64,000 nt of DNA. Origin: Siphonodentalium dalli. Its lineage: Eukaryota > Mollusca > Scaphopoda > Gadilida > Siphonodentaliidae. Position 1 is the stretch's first letter. The number at the start of each line of letters is the position of its first letter. Below, piece after piece: positions 22,871 to 35,509 of this stretch. A program made the position numbers and the translations under genes. Where the stretch lies: contig CP136061.1 in assembly GCA_032622095.1 (NCBI GenBank), forward strand, positions 188,796,369-188,860,368, given 5' to 3'. Under the pieces are notes generated by a model that had not been told where the DNA came from, searched no databases, and saw only the letters and a program-made list of their open reading frames with translations.

Positions 22871-24099
22871 ATTTGGGTCGCTATTGCTTTCCACAATAAC
22901 TCAACGATATAGTAATATATAGTTCACCATGTTGATGGCGTTTATGCACGATGGAGGAAACGTTAAATGTTTCCCCCTGATAATAGTTAATCAATTTTTT
23001 TGCTAATGGGCAGGTGATTCAAGTCAGAGATATCGAGATGTCAAATATACAGAAGAATACACTTATTGGGTTCCATTCCATCGCGGGTAGTGACTACCTT
23101 CCAAAAACGAAAAAGACGATCAAATATATATTTTTAGGAACGAATTAGGTTTTGGACAGTGACACACTTAACTCAAAAATAATATTTTTGTTTAGCTAAT
23201 TCACCCACACAAATCAAATATTTAAACAAAAATAGACTCTACCATAACATAAACCTCCTCAGATACATCCTAATTCCATGATATATGATAAGACTCTGGG
23301 ACAAGTAATGACAACGGCTCAGCATGGCTTTGTGTTTTTGAGCTAAATCGGGATTCATTAGGTCTAAGGTCAAATCGGGCAGTGTAAGTTGATACACGAG
23401 ACAGAACTCGAAGGTCCAACTCACACGCATAACATGACGAGTCCTTAAATCACACTATCAAACGTAGATGGGACACTATGAAGTCACACATCAATCGCTC
23501 GCCCATAGCGCAAGAACGCTCTATCTACACGCACAAGGTCTAAGTGGAAATCCTAGGATTGAAAATCACAATGTCAGAACGTTCTATCTACAATATAGCT
23601 CACAAAAGTGTCTTATTGACTTGATCTTGATACTTTTGTAGGTTGAAGAGGTAAATAGTATTCAAGGGAACATTTATATTGGGCTATATCGTAATAATGT
23701 TGAAACGTTATAATATTTATCTCATATTATTGTCGAGATAACACAATTCACATTTCGTCGGCAGCCATTCGCCAAACTTACATCACGTGACGCGGATCTG
23801 CCAATCCTATTGGCTCTGTAGATAGAACCATCTTGCTCTACCAAATAATGCCGATTGGAGATAGAACTTATTTGCACAGCATTTTGTGTGAAAACTGGGA
23901 CTCGATGTCACGTGATCATGCGTTTAACGGACAGATTATGAGCTGCCGGTTCTATCGGTACCAATAACTCATTTTCCCGCCAAAATACAGTTAGAACCTT
24001 CTGGTTCTCACGCGACGAACTGCCGAAATGTTACCCTCGAGGGTAACAAGTGATTTACGGCCCGCAATGTGACGCAACCTCAGTCATCAGAAGAGAGGA

Positions 24100-24845
24100 A
24101 AATGGGATGAAGATAACAGTAATTAGTTATAACAAGAGCTACGCTGGGCGTGCAAAATACGCCCTCTCTGGGGAAAATTGGCGGACAGAACCCAAATTCG
24201 AACTTGAGCTGTCTTTTCTCCTAATAAACCCACATACCAAATTTGATTGAAATCGGTTCACTCTAACTAAAGTTATCATCCGGACAACAAATTTCAGGGA
24301 TTTTCTAAGTCAAATTACGCCAAAAAAGGGGCCATAACTCTCGCAAAAATTATCGGATTAAAACGAAATTCGGACTTGAGCTGTATTTCGATATATGTAA
24401 TCCACAAAAAACGGGTTTTGCTTTGCGTATACACATTCCAAAATCGAGTTATCATCCGGAAACCAAAAAACATAAGAAAAACTGAATTTTCTGAGTCGAA
24501 AAAGGGGCATAACTCTGTAAAAAATGGTCGGACAGAATCCAAGTTCGAACTTGACCTGTGTTTTGGTGGGAGAAAGTAATATTCCAAATTTGGATTCATT
24601 CCGATAAACTATACTAAAGTTATCATCCGGACAACAAATTTCAAGGATTTTCTAAGTCAAAAAACGTCAAATAAGGGGCATAACTCCGGTGAAAATTGGT
24701 GGGCGGAACCCAAATTTGAACTTGAACTTACTTGTCGGCTAATAAACCCACATACCAAATTTTATTAAATTTGGTTCACTCTAACTAAAGTTATCATCCG
24801 GAAACCAGGTTAACGGATGCCCGGACGGACGGACGGACGGACCAA
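24100..24845 (+). repeat. Tandem dispersed-repeat units ending in (GGAC)n
   Basis: 'ggggccataactc', 'ggggcataactctg' and 'ggggcataactccgg' start at about 24,326, 24,504 and 24,676. Each is preceded by 'ttatcatccgga' and 'attttctaagtc'. The period is about 170-178 bp. The block ends in GGACGGACGGACGGAC at 24,824-24,841. It is the same family as 90-420 and 26.0-26.4 kb. Confidence 0.7.
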
Positions 24846-25267
24846 TACTATAAATGAAATAAACACACAAAGATTGAATTGACTCAAATGCCGAGTTGAA
24901 AACATACATATGAACAAGAAAATAACTTCATAAATTTTTAAAACTTAAATACATTACGTCTTCATTATGTATTTAATTTATATTTGGCCAATGGCAAATT
25001 AGTGTAAAGTCATTTCAGCTTACTTACAATATCTGACAAAATGGCTGGTTTTGGAAAATGGAAATTCGCTTCCGTGTTTATGAAACTGATTTTTTCAATA
25101 AATACAAGAGATATTGGGCTATCATTTTCAATCTATGGTCTATAACTTTGCAACAAATGAATGGACAAAACCCCATCCATGTGGATATATTTGGGGAAGA
25201 TAAAGATAGCCATAGATTAGAGAGAGTCTGACATACGGGTAGCAATATATGAAAAAACATTTCTCAC

Positions 25268-25333
25268 CTTTATTGCTCACAATATATGAACTCTCCTCCA
25301 GGGACTTATCAGCTACTCTGTACCTCACAGCAT
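25268..25333 (-). CDS. GRIP: Probable GRIP exon upstream of PDZ1
   Basis: This 66-bp segment has a strong acceptor (ttttttccccag, AG at 25,334-25,335) and donor AAAG|GTGAGA. It reads DAVRYRVADKSLEESSYIVS then NK, and leaves one G. Spliced to 14,228-14,299 it gives NK-D-GKKALVHVELEK in frame. In vertebrate GRIP a short non-PDZ segment also precedes the first strand of PDZ1. The evidence is splice sites, phase and position; the peptide itself is not recognisably conserved. Its own 5' partner (it needs one leading base) was not found. Confidence 0.6.
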
Positions 25334-25676
25334 CTGGGGAAAAAATAACATAAAAATTAATTACATGATTGACATCCCCTGTCATAATTCATCAGCAAGT
25401 TCAATCATATGACTCATGTTTAGTTCAAGCATATGAATCATGTTTGGGTTCAAGCATTATCCATGTGGGACAAAATGCTTGAGATCAAAATGTAACTTGA
25501 TCAGACTGGACTCACAACACATTGCATGGTATCTAACAAAATGTAGTAGAAACAGCTGAACAATCTAATATAGAATTTCATGCAATTCTAAACCAATTGC
25601 CATAGAAGAAAAATGCTAATTTCAAGGGATGTTAGTATAAAACATATCTAGATTTTTAAAAAGCCACTGGGCCACA

Positions 25677-26366
25677 TGTCCCCCGAATAAGGTGGCTTTA
25701 TTTTACCTTTGGCTTCATTAGAAATGAAAAATTGGATTGTGAGAACAATCATTGAATCAAACTTGTCTTCCAACTGTCTACGTTGTTAACATATTTGGTT
25801 TAGACACCAGATTAATCAAATTGTCATCCAGACAACAAATATAAACAGCAAATTCTATGGACAAAAAGAATAAAAAGCAAATTCTTAGTCGAGAAGGGGC
25901 ATCTGCAACAAAATTTCTCCTCGATAGCAAAATTTCTGAGTAGAAAATCAGCGACATAAATACAAACTTGATCAGGACTTTCTCATATGAAGGCCACACA
26001 CCCATATATTCATGAAATTAGGTTGAATACTTGTTGAGTGGTCATCCAGTCATATGAAGACCACATGCCAAGTTTCATGAAATTCTGTAAAAATTTAAAC
26101 TTTTCAAGTTATCATCCAGACAACAAAATAAACAGCAAATTATAAGTCGAAAAGGGGCATAACTCCATCAGAAATGGTTGGACCGGACACAAATTGAATT
26201 TGATCTGGACTATCTCATATGAATACCACATGCCAGATTACATGAGATTCTGTCAAATAATATTCAAGTTATCATCCGGACGAGAAAAGTTTTGGATGCA
26301 CGGGGCCAGACAACTAGATGGACACCACTCATTTCTCTAGTACCTCAAAATTTTGTTCAGGGGACA
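25677..26366. mobile_element. Repeat element with TGTCCCCCGA start and GGGGACA end
   Basis: It starts TGTCCCCCGAATAAGG just after 'ccactgggccaca', like the element at 633 (after 'agacca ca'). It ends TTCAGGGGACA at 26,366. Inside are degenerate copies of the 'aaaaggggcataactcc' repeat and 'atcatccagacaacaaa' words. No gene. Confidence 0.45.
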
Positions 26367-27170
26367 AAAAGGGGCATAGCTCTGTCAGAAATGGTTGTGA
26401 CCAAACCCCAATTCAAATTTGATCTGTATATTTTCATGTGATTAATCGACACACAAAATTTGGAAGAAGTATCCTCTCATGTTCTACACACCCATAGCTT
26501 CCTAAAATAGGACATGGATGCAATAAAAAGTTAAATTGATATTTGAGAATTGTGACACTGACACCCTAAATTGACCAGTTTGGGGATAATGATCCATGTG
26601 GGCTTCATTTGGGATTATCCCATTCATCTGTTACTGTAATACATGCAATTTATTCACCAGTCACTTCTAGATAATAATAATAAAGCCATTGATCGAGTTA
26701 TCATTTCACAACAAAGACATTTCCCGTGTATTTTTTTGTGGTTTTACGATGCATCACGAATTGCATATAATGTTCCAGATGTCAGCAATGAGGAGGACTT
26801 TAAAGAAGCTACTATGGGCTTGTTGTCCCAATCCTCATAAACTACATTGTCAAACATAGCTGTTTACTTTCTGGTGAGGTCAAAACTCATACCCCCACTT
26901 TGGAAAATTTAAATTAAATATATTTTGCTACTACAAAATGTGGATTTCTCAACAAAACATTTCTTACGGAGTTCTCCTTAATCAAAATATTCTTTCTTTA
27001 ATGGAAATTATCTGACTCATGTCTGTACAAAGTCCGATTTTGGTTGGTAAGTAAGTGCCACATATTTTTTAATCTGCTTCCACTATACAGTGTTATTTAC
27101 TACATATGATAAGATTGCTAGTTGTTTTCTGTGAATTTTGTGACATTATTGATACTTTACTACCAATTTT
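26367..27170. other. Non-coding stretch before the LINE remnant
   Basis: Begins with more of the ggggcatagctc-type repeat (to about 26,460), then AT-rich sequence with no recognised feature. The decayed 5' part of the non-LTR element may lie here. Confidence 0.4.
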
Positions 27171-27179
27171 AAATTTGAT

Positions 27180-28555
27180 AAACGTATCCCTGGAGGGCAT
27201 ATTGGACAGGTCAGGGAAATCCTGAAATTGCGGTGGATCTGTGGACCACCAACAGTTGCTGACAACGTCACGCTAGTCTCTGAAGACCCAAATGAACTAC
27301 AATTCATGCTAAATATCCTGATGGAGTACTCCAACCGACTGCACTATCTCATCGGTGAGCAAAAATCTTGTATCCTATCATTCAGCCAAAGATCTGGGTC
27401 ACACATGGAATCTGACAATAATATCCAGACAGCGGCCACTGATACACACCCTGGCATCACATGTGACAAAACTTCTAAACATGGCACCAGCATGGTTGCA
27501 CACATTCATATCTCTTCTGCTAGAAGATCATCATATGCCTTGTTAGGTGCAGGATTTCATGGTATGAAAAACCTCAACCCAAAAGTCTCGGCACATCTCC
27601 TGCAGTGTTACATTCTTCCACACTTACTGTATGGTCTAAACCTTAACAAGAACTCTGAAAACTTATGGGAATGTAGTTCATAACCAAGGCTCTATCGAAT
27701 GTCAACTTGCCGCCAGACAACTTGCAATCAAATTTGGAAAATCCAAAAGCTGGTTCATTAAAGTCACTGAAATGTATGACCTACCATCAACACATGACAC
27801 AGTAGCACTACCACCCCAAAAACATTTATGGAAACCTGTGGTGGACACTGCAGTCAATTCCCACTGGATGAAAATTTTGAAACAGGAAGCCTTGGAAAAA
27901 TCCTCTCTATCGCATCTCAACCTCCAAGATGCTACCCCTGGCTGCATACCGGTACATCAAATCTGGGACGCTTGCGGGTCTGAACCATTCGCCACTACCA
28001 AGGCAACATACAAAATGAACAACAGCAGAAAGCCAAATTTGACTCTACCAACACGGATATCTGCCAACTATGCAGCAAAGAACCAGAAGATATGGTCCAT
28101 TTTATTACATCATGCGACAGTCTCCAGGAAGTCAGAAGTAGATTTATAAACTCAATCCTGAGCCAAACTGGTCTGAAGCCGACTCTACAAAATCAACAAC
28201 TACTGAAATTAATACTCGACTGCTCAATATACAATATCCCACATGACTGCATGCAGAAGATAGAAGCCATATCCAGAGGTCTGTGCTACCAACTTCACCA
28301 TGCCCGACTCCGTATCCTGGCTGCAAAGAAACCTGGTCCAAAAGCTATGCCTGTGGACCCCGGCAGTCAGTGACAGTCTCAATCCCAACTTGACACCTAT
28401 TCAACCAATCTAAACATATTTACATGTACATAATATCAGAAGATTTGAGACATACTACCATAATTTAAACTGTGCTCAAGAAGACGTGGTCCCGTCCACA
28501 CTAAAGACGGTTCTCCTGACATAGGAGCAATTTACAGAGAAGGTAAAGGTAAAGC
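27180..28555 (+). pseudogene. Decayed non-LTR retrotransposon, RT C-terminus to 3' end
   Basis: Translated pieces in changing frames follow the end of a non-LTR (LINE) reverse transcriptase. CGPPTVADNVTLVSEDPNEL at about 27,238 corresponds to the catalytic YADD region, here altered to VADN. LLQCYILPHLLYG is near 27,600. A C-terminal zinc knuckle, CQLC, then EDMVHFITSC, lies at about 28,062-28,120. The 3' end finishes in GGTAAAGGTAAAG at about 28,541-28,553, a short repeat tail like those of CR1/L2-type elements. Frame changes occur near 27,680 and between 28,000 and 28,060. It encodes no functional enzyme. The clade assignment is tentative. Confidence 0.8.
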
Positions 28556-29163
28556 TTAAACCTCGAATTAAGTTCAAAACCCTGATCGAGGTTCTTCGAG
28601 ATCATGTGATCAGTTAAATGGAATCCCTTGCATACTGTAAGATGAAATACTCCACATTATATTAATTCTATTGGTATCATTTTTTGTTTAGATTGTTTCC
28701 CCTTAATATGTCATGGGTGAATATTTTTACCATAGTCATATGATCACGAATCAAGGTTTAGTACAGCAGAAAGGGTCAGGTTACTAGTTTTTCAACTTTT
28801 CGGTAAACAAAGACACCAGTCTATTCCACGAAATTCAACAACAACTGTCCAAATTTCTAGTTCATGGAAGTAATACTAAAAGTGCATTTTAATGAATGAG
28901 TTCCGTCTCAAAGTTGATACAACTGCTTTTAATTTGTAAACCTGATGTTTACAATCAGAGCAAAGCTCTATTTGAGAGCGTTTAGCTCTGTTTGAATAGT
29001 CGGCTCCACCAACTAAACTGCTTGGTGAATGAAAATTGCTATCCAGCTGGGGTGATACCATTTACCGAGAATAACCGAGAACAAGTCTAAAATTAATTAT
29101 TAAGTCATAATAAATATTCAATTATAGTGTGTATATCAATCTTAAGTGAATATTATAAGTTAG
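28556..29163. other. Intergenic, nothing recognised
   Basis: AT-rich, without repeats, exon motifs or RNA genes that I can support. Confidence 0.4.
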
Positions 29164-29308
29164 TATACAATGTTGTACAGTATGTGTTTTTCTTGTATGA
29201 GTCCAGGTTGTGGTGAAAAGTCATACACGCAGTGTCGAGTCCAATATGACTTTTCACCACAATCTGGACGAGTACAAGAAAAACTCATACTGCACACAAC
29301 ATTGTATA
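29164..29308. mobile_element. Foldback MITE-like palindrome
   Basis: TATACAATGTTGT and its inverse bound a 145-bp sequence. The arms also share 'gtttttcttgta' and 'ttgtggtgaaaagtcata'. The palindrome is imperfect in the outer half. Words 'tccaatatgac' recur at about 29,600-29,625, so the element may once have been longer. Confidence 0.7.
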
Positions 29309-29814
29309 ATGACATTTTTATTATCCATCTGTATGTTTATCCAAATTTTGGGAATAAAACTATAGTGGTTACTTTAGGTATTTGTTGGCACTTAATTCTC
29401 TATAAAAGCCTGTATTTGGTCATCAGAAAGCAAGGTAAACACGGAAACGAAAAAAAAAAAAACTCAATACGGAAGTGAAACGTCTGCTAAATCCAACAGT
29501 GTTGCGCGCGCATCATCACAATTTCACCGATTCATTTGCAATAGTTAATTCGTGAATTCAGAGTCCCGATAAAAAAGTCATATTGCACACTTGGGAATCC
29601 AATATGACATTCGGGAGTCCAATATGGTTTTTTCCCAGATTATCATGTGGCGGCTTTTGCCCAATCAGAAAAAGTATTAGTTAAGGGATGGATAATAATA
29701 TACCATATTTGACCTTTTAAAGGACATATATGTAGTTATTATGGGTATACCGAGAACTTGAAACATCGCAGCTGCCATGCATGTTTCGGTTGGCAGTAAC
29801 ATAAAGGTGTGAGC

Positions 29815-31785
29815 CATGCCTAAGTGTATTAACTAAGTCATAGCTGCAAGATGGGTCTGTTTGGTGATCAAAATTCACTCAGTTGTGTAAAGAGGTGTTA
29901 CTTTCTTAATAAGTGAATGTGGATCGAACATTTATTCATGACATGATGAGATAGAAAAACATACTGGTACCAAACTTTTGCGAGTCCATGAACAACATCA
30001 TTAAATTATTGACGGACTGGAAAATTTTTAAACTGCCAGATCTAACAGACAAAACGTTTCGAAATTGTAAATGATCAACTAACAGATATCAGAAGTGCAC
30101 TGCACAGCGTCTGCACTGCATTGGTTATTTTGAATTGGCTTCATGTGCAGAAAAAAATTTAAAGTAAGATATTTTATTTGGAGCTGTCTCCTCAGAAAAC
30201 ATAAAAATACGATGAACACTGCTCTGCATATATCAGTATAGTTTTTTAAATTTGAAATTAACATTTTGATTTATTTTAATTATATCACTTATGGATTAGC
30301 CAAATGAGTTACCAGTCAAGAGTAGTCACTAAATCGGGGTATCTCAAAAACTAGAGGACTTTTTCAATCAAAGCTGCTCTACTATGATGGCAATTAAGAA
30401 TATGTCTATTAAGGCATAAAAGTTAACATTTTAATGAAAGTATCGATGTCTAGTGTATATATCTATAAGACCAAAAAAAGAACTGGGTTTCTGGTGACCC
30501 ATCCAACCCTATTCCGGAGCCCCCGACCATTTTAATTTTATTGATTTTGCGGAATTAGTATGCTTCCCATTTTATTTTACATGTAAACTGATTCATTTCC
30601 ATGTAAAATGGACACATCGCATGTTAAACTGGATATTAATACCACACTTCAATTAGGTCACAGTCAAATCAAACATCCTGTCGTATTTGTGGTGTCAGGG
30701 AACTTAAAAATGTTCCCTGGAAAAATGTTCCCTGGTGGTGTCTTAAATGGAGAAGAATGATGGACACTCCGTATTTGATGGAAGTAATTTTAAGTTTTGC
30801 ACATGCGCTATATTGTTCTTACACTCTGTGGTAAGTATACCGGTAGGCAGACTTTGTTCTTAACTTCTTACACCAATCATAAATATCGTGTGAATAGTAT
30901 GCTATTGCCAAGTTGGTATGCTTTATTATGTAAACAAAAGCCAAAAATGTTACAGAACCTAGCTTTTGTTGACATAACAAAGCGTACAATAACATACTAT
31001 TTATGCGATATTTATGGTTGGCATAAGAACAAAATATGTCTATATTTTAATATTCTTTCTGGATATGGCAGTTTTAATGCGTGTGACTATTCTAACAGCA
31101 TACCCACCGCGAAGGCCATCCTTACCTTTCATAAAACAATAAATTACACTGTACATATTCTAATATTATCTACTTACAAACAAGGAGAAGCAGTCTTGGT
31201 GGTAATCATATTTATTTGGAGCAAAGTTGAAAATAAAATGAAAAAATTAAATAAAATGAAAAGCCACAACCCACCCGTTTTTTTCTTGCATGTCACCAGA
31301 AGCACAGTTATATATTTTTTTGGCCTAATGTCTACTCACAACTTGTTCTCGGTATATTTTACCGCACATATGGAGTGCAGTGAACTTCTGATATCTCTTA
31401 GCAGATCATTTGTACAAGATCGAAATATCTATCTGTTAGATCTGGCAGTTTTAAAATGTTCTAGTCCGTCAATAATTTAATGATGTTGTTCATGGACTCG
31501 CAATTGCTATTTGTCCAACATTTTGGTATGTTTTTATTTTGCCTTTGAGCGTCAAATATTTTAGTCAGTAATATTCGCATGAATTTATTAAATAGTGTCT
31601 GTTTTGCGTAAGTATATCAGCTTCTATGCGCTGTCTCATAAAATGTTTGATCCACTTTCACTTGCTAATTTAAGAAGAAACACCTCTTTGTATACAAAAC
31701 TCAATGAATTTTTATCACCAATCAGACCAATCAGACCCATCATGCAGCTAGTTATCACAACACTTAGTGATCGGGATTCATCTTA
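29815..31785. mobile_element. DNA element with 300-450 bp terminal inverted repeats
   Basis: The left arm (about 29,820-30,110) and right arm (about 31,330-31,780) are inverted copies. 'gcgagtccatgaacaacatc' (29,979) recurs inverted at 31,484-31,503. 'ttaaattattgacggactgg' and 'aactgccagatctaacag' also recur, and 'gatgggtctg' and 'aaagaggtgtt' near the outer ends. The right arm has about 70 bp missing from the left. The 1.2 kb core has no recognised transposase. A 227-codon frame at 30,797-31,480 runs into the right arm and has no domain. Confidence 0.75.
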
Positions 31786-31985
31786 CTGATGTTAACAGCG
31801 AGGAGACTTACGGTCCTGTATTATGTAAATACACTTCAAATGTAGTACATGTATGATTTTAATAAAAGATCTATTGATCATATAAATATAATGTAAGAAT
31901 GGATATATATATAGGCTATATACGTGCTAAAAACATAACATTAATTTAAGCATTTATATCTGTTTTCTTACAATATTAAGCAATA

Positions 31986-33238
31986 CAGTAAAACCTCTAC
32001 AAACCGAACACCCTTCGGACTGGCCCTTCTGTTCGGTTTAGAGAGGTGTTCGGTTTATAGAAAATCGCAATACGATCGGAATGTATTGACGTCGTTATGA
32101 TGAGTTGGCGAAGCAAAGCCGATCATTGTTGATTAATTTAACTTTATTCAATAAAGTACCAAATAAAATATAAATAAAAATAGGTAACACATGGTCATAA
32201 TAAAATGTACCTAAAGTATACCTGCATGTGTTTACTAATTAATCAACTCTTTGCTAAATGAGCCCTTAATAGTCTACAATGAAAACTGGAGGCAGGAAAA
32301 GTACCTGAGTGATGTCCATTGACAACGTAATGGGCATGTCTGTTGGTGCTTGCAAGTAAACAACTTGATTGGTTTAACTGCTATCTTTGCATTAATCATT
32401 GTGCTCTTAATTAGTCACAAAAGATCTCCATTAATCCTAAAAGTTGTGTCACTAGTGTCACCCCACTCATGGCAAAGGTGTGATAAAAAGTTCACACCAA
32501 CTGCGCAACGTTTGAATTATGCCACTTTGTGTTGATCGGTACTGTAGATACAATACGGAAATCAAGCAGAGCGTGACACGTCCTCGTGACGTAACACTGC
32601 ATAGTTACTGCTGGTGACAAGATTAACTGAGCGGTGATTCCCTTTGAGGCTGAGTGAAGAGTGAATACTGATGAATAGAGTGTAATGTCACTTTGAATAG
32701 TGGTTGCTATTTATCAAATAAAATTACATGAGTTTGAATTCAGCTGCCAATTAGTGAACGATGGGGATGTTGTCAAAACATTGTATGAGATAAACAATGT
32801 GTCTGGGCGGGTATTTTACATATTAAAGTATGATACATATTTGGAAACGCAGTTTTCTTATTTATTGTTATTAGGCTTTGCATCATTGGTTCAGTCACGG
32901 TGGTTTGTATTGTCACCAAAACAGTTTTAATTAACCAGACAGCTAAACATATAAAGGTTCCTGGTCTACACCAGCAAGAGCTCGGCATCATGTAAATCTA
33001 CTGTACGTGCATTCGTTCGGTTGGTATCGCTTTCCGCGTTCGGATTTTGGAGGTAAAAATTAATGTATTCGTTCACTTGTGGACTAGAAAAGTCGTCCGA
33101 AGTTCGGAATTGAGAGGTTCCGGTTTATAGAGGTAATTGTTAGTGAGAATGCACTTGGGTGAATTCGGAACTGGAAAATTTGTTCGATATAGAGAGGGAT
33201 TCGGTTTATAGAGGTTCCGGTTTGGAGAGGTTTCACTG
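31986..33238. mobile_element. Tigger/pogo-type DNA transposon remnant
   Basis: The ends CAGTAAAACCTCTACAAACC and, inverted, CAGTGAAACCTCTCCAAACC are flanked by TA (31,984-31,985, 33,239-33,240). 'cggtttatagaggttccgg' words continue the TIR inward. CAGT(A/G)AAACCTC ends with TA duplication are characteristic of Tigger/pogo (Tc1/mariner superfamily). The 1.25 kb interior shows no DDE transposase frame, so it is non-autonomous or decayed. Confidence 0.8.
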
Positions 33239-33240
33239 TA

Positions 33241-35500
33241 CTGTCAAATAGCTGTTTTGGAAAAAAAAAAATTACATCCAACAGACGTCCAAACACTTCG
33301 ATCGACGACATTTCTCGATGAAGAAATGTTATGAAGTACCAGTATATGCAAAGAAGAAGAGACCACCTCAGTGCAGATGACGATCTACTACAGCAGCCCC
33401 ATCGACAACTTAAATTGTCAACCATTCGATCGTTCATATCACATTTCGTTCATTAAACTTTGTTTTTAAATTTTTTTTAAACTTCGTTCATTAAACCACA
33501 GTCCCAAGAAAACACTGTTAGTTGAATAAAATATTATTTAATAATATTAAATCAATATATTATATTATGTTATTATATTAATATAAAGACCAGTTTGGCA
33601 AGTAAAAATTTTGTGTTCTGCATTTTCATTGGTAGATGATTTGAACGAAATTACAAGAGTACAATTTTTTATGCCACACAAACATTCCTGCTTTCTGAGT
33701 TTATATCATCATATTCCGTATTTTTTTCTTGAAACGCTGGTGTATTCAGATTATTTCTATCTTTACCCACTTACCAGAAAATGTCTGTTAGTTCCTCGAA
33801 TATTCATTCAAGTCTAACTGTCGGGGATTCCTAAGCATTTCTGAGAAAACCACCCAATCTGTAAATAGTTCGTTCGCGTATAGCCAACCGGTGATAATCC
33901 GAATAAAAGGGATTACGGATGTGAGTAAACAGACATCGGATGTGCTAAAACTGGCTCTGATAAGTACACATTTTAACTCATTCTCATTACTAGAGAAATG
34001 AAGAAATGACCATCTCAAACTAATATATCTATATTTTTTCAAGTACCTAGGGCCCTAGGGGTGGTTGATACCTTGAGATGTGAAAGCAAATTTTATCTTC
34101 CAAGCTCCCGGTTAGCTCCGCATCTCAAGAGGGGCAATGGGAGATAACTCGCGCTGGGTTTGGCTGCAAATTTTAAATAAGGAATGTGTAATAGGGAACT
34201 GGATTGATAACTTCCTGTTTTTAACAGTTTTGCAGAATTACGTCACTAGATTATAGCCGACAGTTATTCAATGTGAATATTTGGATGGAAATTACAATTT
34301 ATGTACAACTCAGACAAGGTAGAGTTGATATGACCCAACGAGCGCATTAAGAACAATTAACTTAATTGTCACATGTCAAATGTGGGGATATAAATGCATT
34401 TTTTTCAAACGAAAAATCGAATAGTTCGTTTTAGTGATAGATCACAGTGCGTGGTTTCAGCCAATCAGATGATTGTTTGCATAATAACAAAATCTCATGT
34501 TGCCTAACTGGTAGAACTTTATATCTGTATAGTAGAGGTAATATATCTATTTGTTATATTTTAATCAAATTTAATATTACATGGACAGTGATTCCTAGGA
34601 CTGTGATTAAACTTTGTTCATATTATACTTCGTTTGTATTATACGGTACTTCGTTCATTAGACAACAACAACAATTCGTTCATTAAACGTTTTTAATTTT
34701 TGGTATTAAACTCGAATAAACATATTATCATTGATACATCATTGATACATTGTTGTGTTTACATTATATTATACATGTGTATATTATTTATTATTACATC
34801 AAATAAAAATCAATAAAGAGCAACCCAGTTTCTTTAAACAAACATCCTCATAATCCCCTCACAGTCACACCTCCTAATTATAAAAATTTTTAGGTGGACG
34901 AGTTGTCTCAGGGGCGGGTAGTCACGGACCCATTAGAATGCACTGACACATGATGTTTAATGCAGCACCAGCGCAGTACCGGCCACGAGAGTGTTAAACG
35001 CCGATCCATGTCTCATGATCAGACTCCGAATCCGATTCTCATTTCACTTGGTTCGAAATGACGAAAAAAAAAACTGGTTGAGCGAGACAAGTGAAGTTTT
35101 TCTCACCTTTGTCGTGAATAGATCCACGCAAACAGCCTGGCCTCCAAATAGGCATTGCAAACGTCACTTCTGTGGACAACCATTAATTGCAAACATCGAT
35201 TATGACATCTGAGAAATTATAATTTTAATAAGTTTGAAAGTTTTCTCCAATATTTTGATAGATGTCGCTGCTACAATATTAGAAGGGCGATAACTCTAAG
35301 ATAAAAATACCTATCTCGAGTAGGATTGTTGATGGGCGAACATTATATGCGTGTACTCGTTTGTTTTCTCGTTCGTACGCATCATAATTATCCAATCGGA
35401 ACTAATTCGAATTTGTCTGATTTAATAAGTAGTTTAATAACCAAGTGAATCACAATCTGCTACATTTTTACCATATGTGTTTGCCATTTTGCAAGCAATC
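33241..35500. other. Intergenic AT-rich stretch
   Basis: Holds two 'cttcgttcattaaac' clusters (about 33,440-33,495 and 34,605-34,690) and a short AT palindrome near 33,540-33,590. No gene or element boundary was recognised. The missing 5' exon(s) of GRIP may be here or beyond. Confidence 0.4.
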
Positions 35501-35509
35501 TCGAGTCAT

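Larger units (their letters stand above)
19341..24020. mobile_element. 4.7 kb inverted-repeat element with minisatellite core
   Basis: TCGTCGCGTGAGAACCAGAA with 'ggttctaact' at about 19,344 recurs inverted at 23,988-24,017. Further in, about 130 bp at 20,105-20,236 ('gaggaggtttgtgttatggt' and neighbours) recurs inverted at 23,190-23,315. The stretches between show only patchy similarity. The interior holds a copy of the 48-51 kb repeat arm (about 20,870-21,230) and a 42-bp minisatellite. No transposase frame was recognised. It may be one element or nested insertions. Confidence 0.5.
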
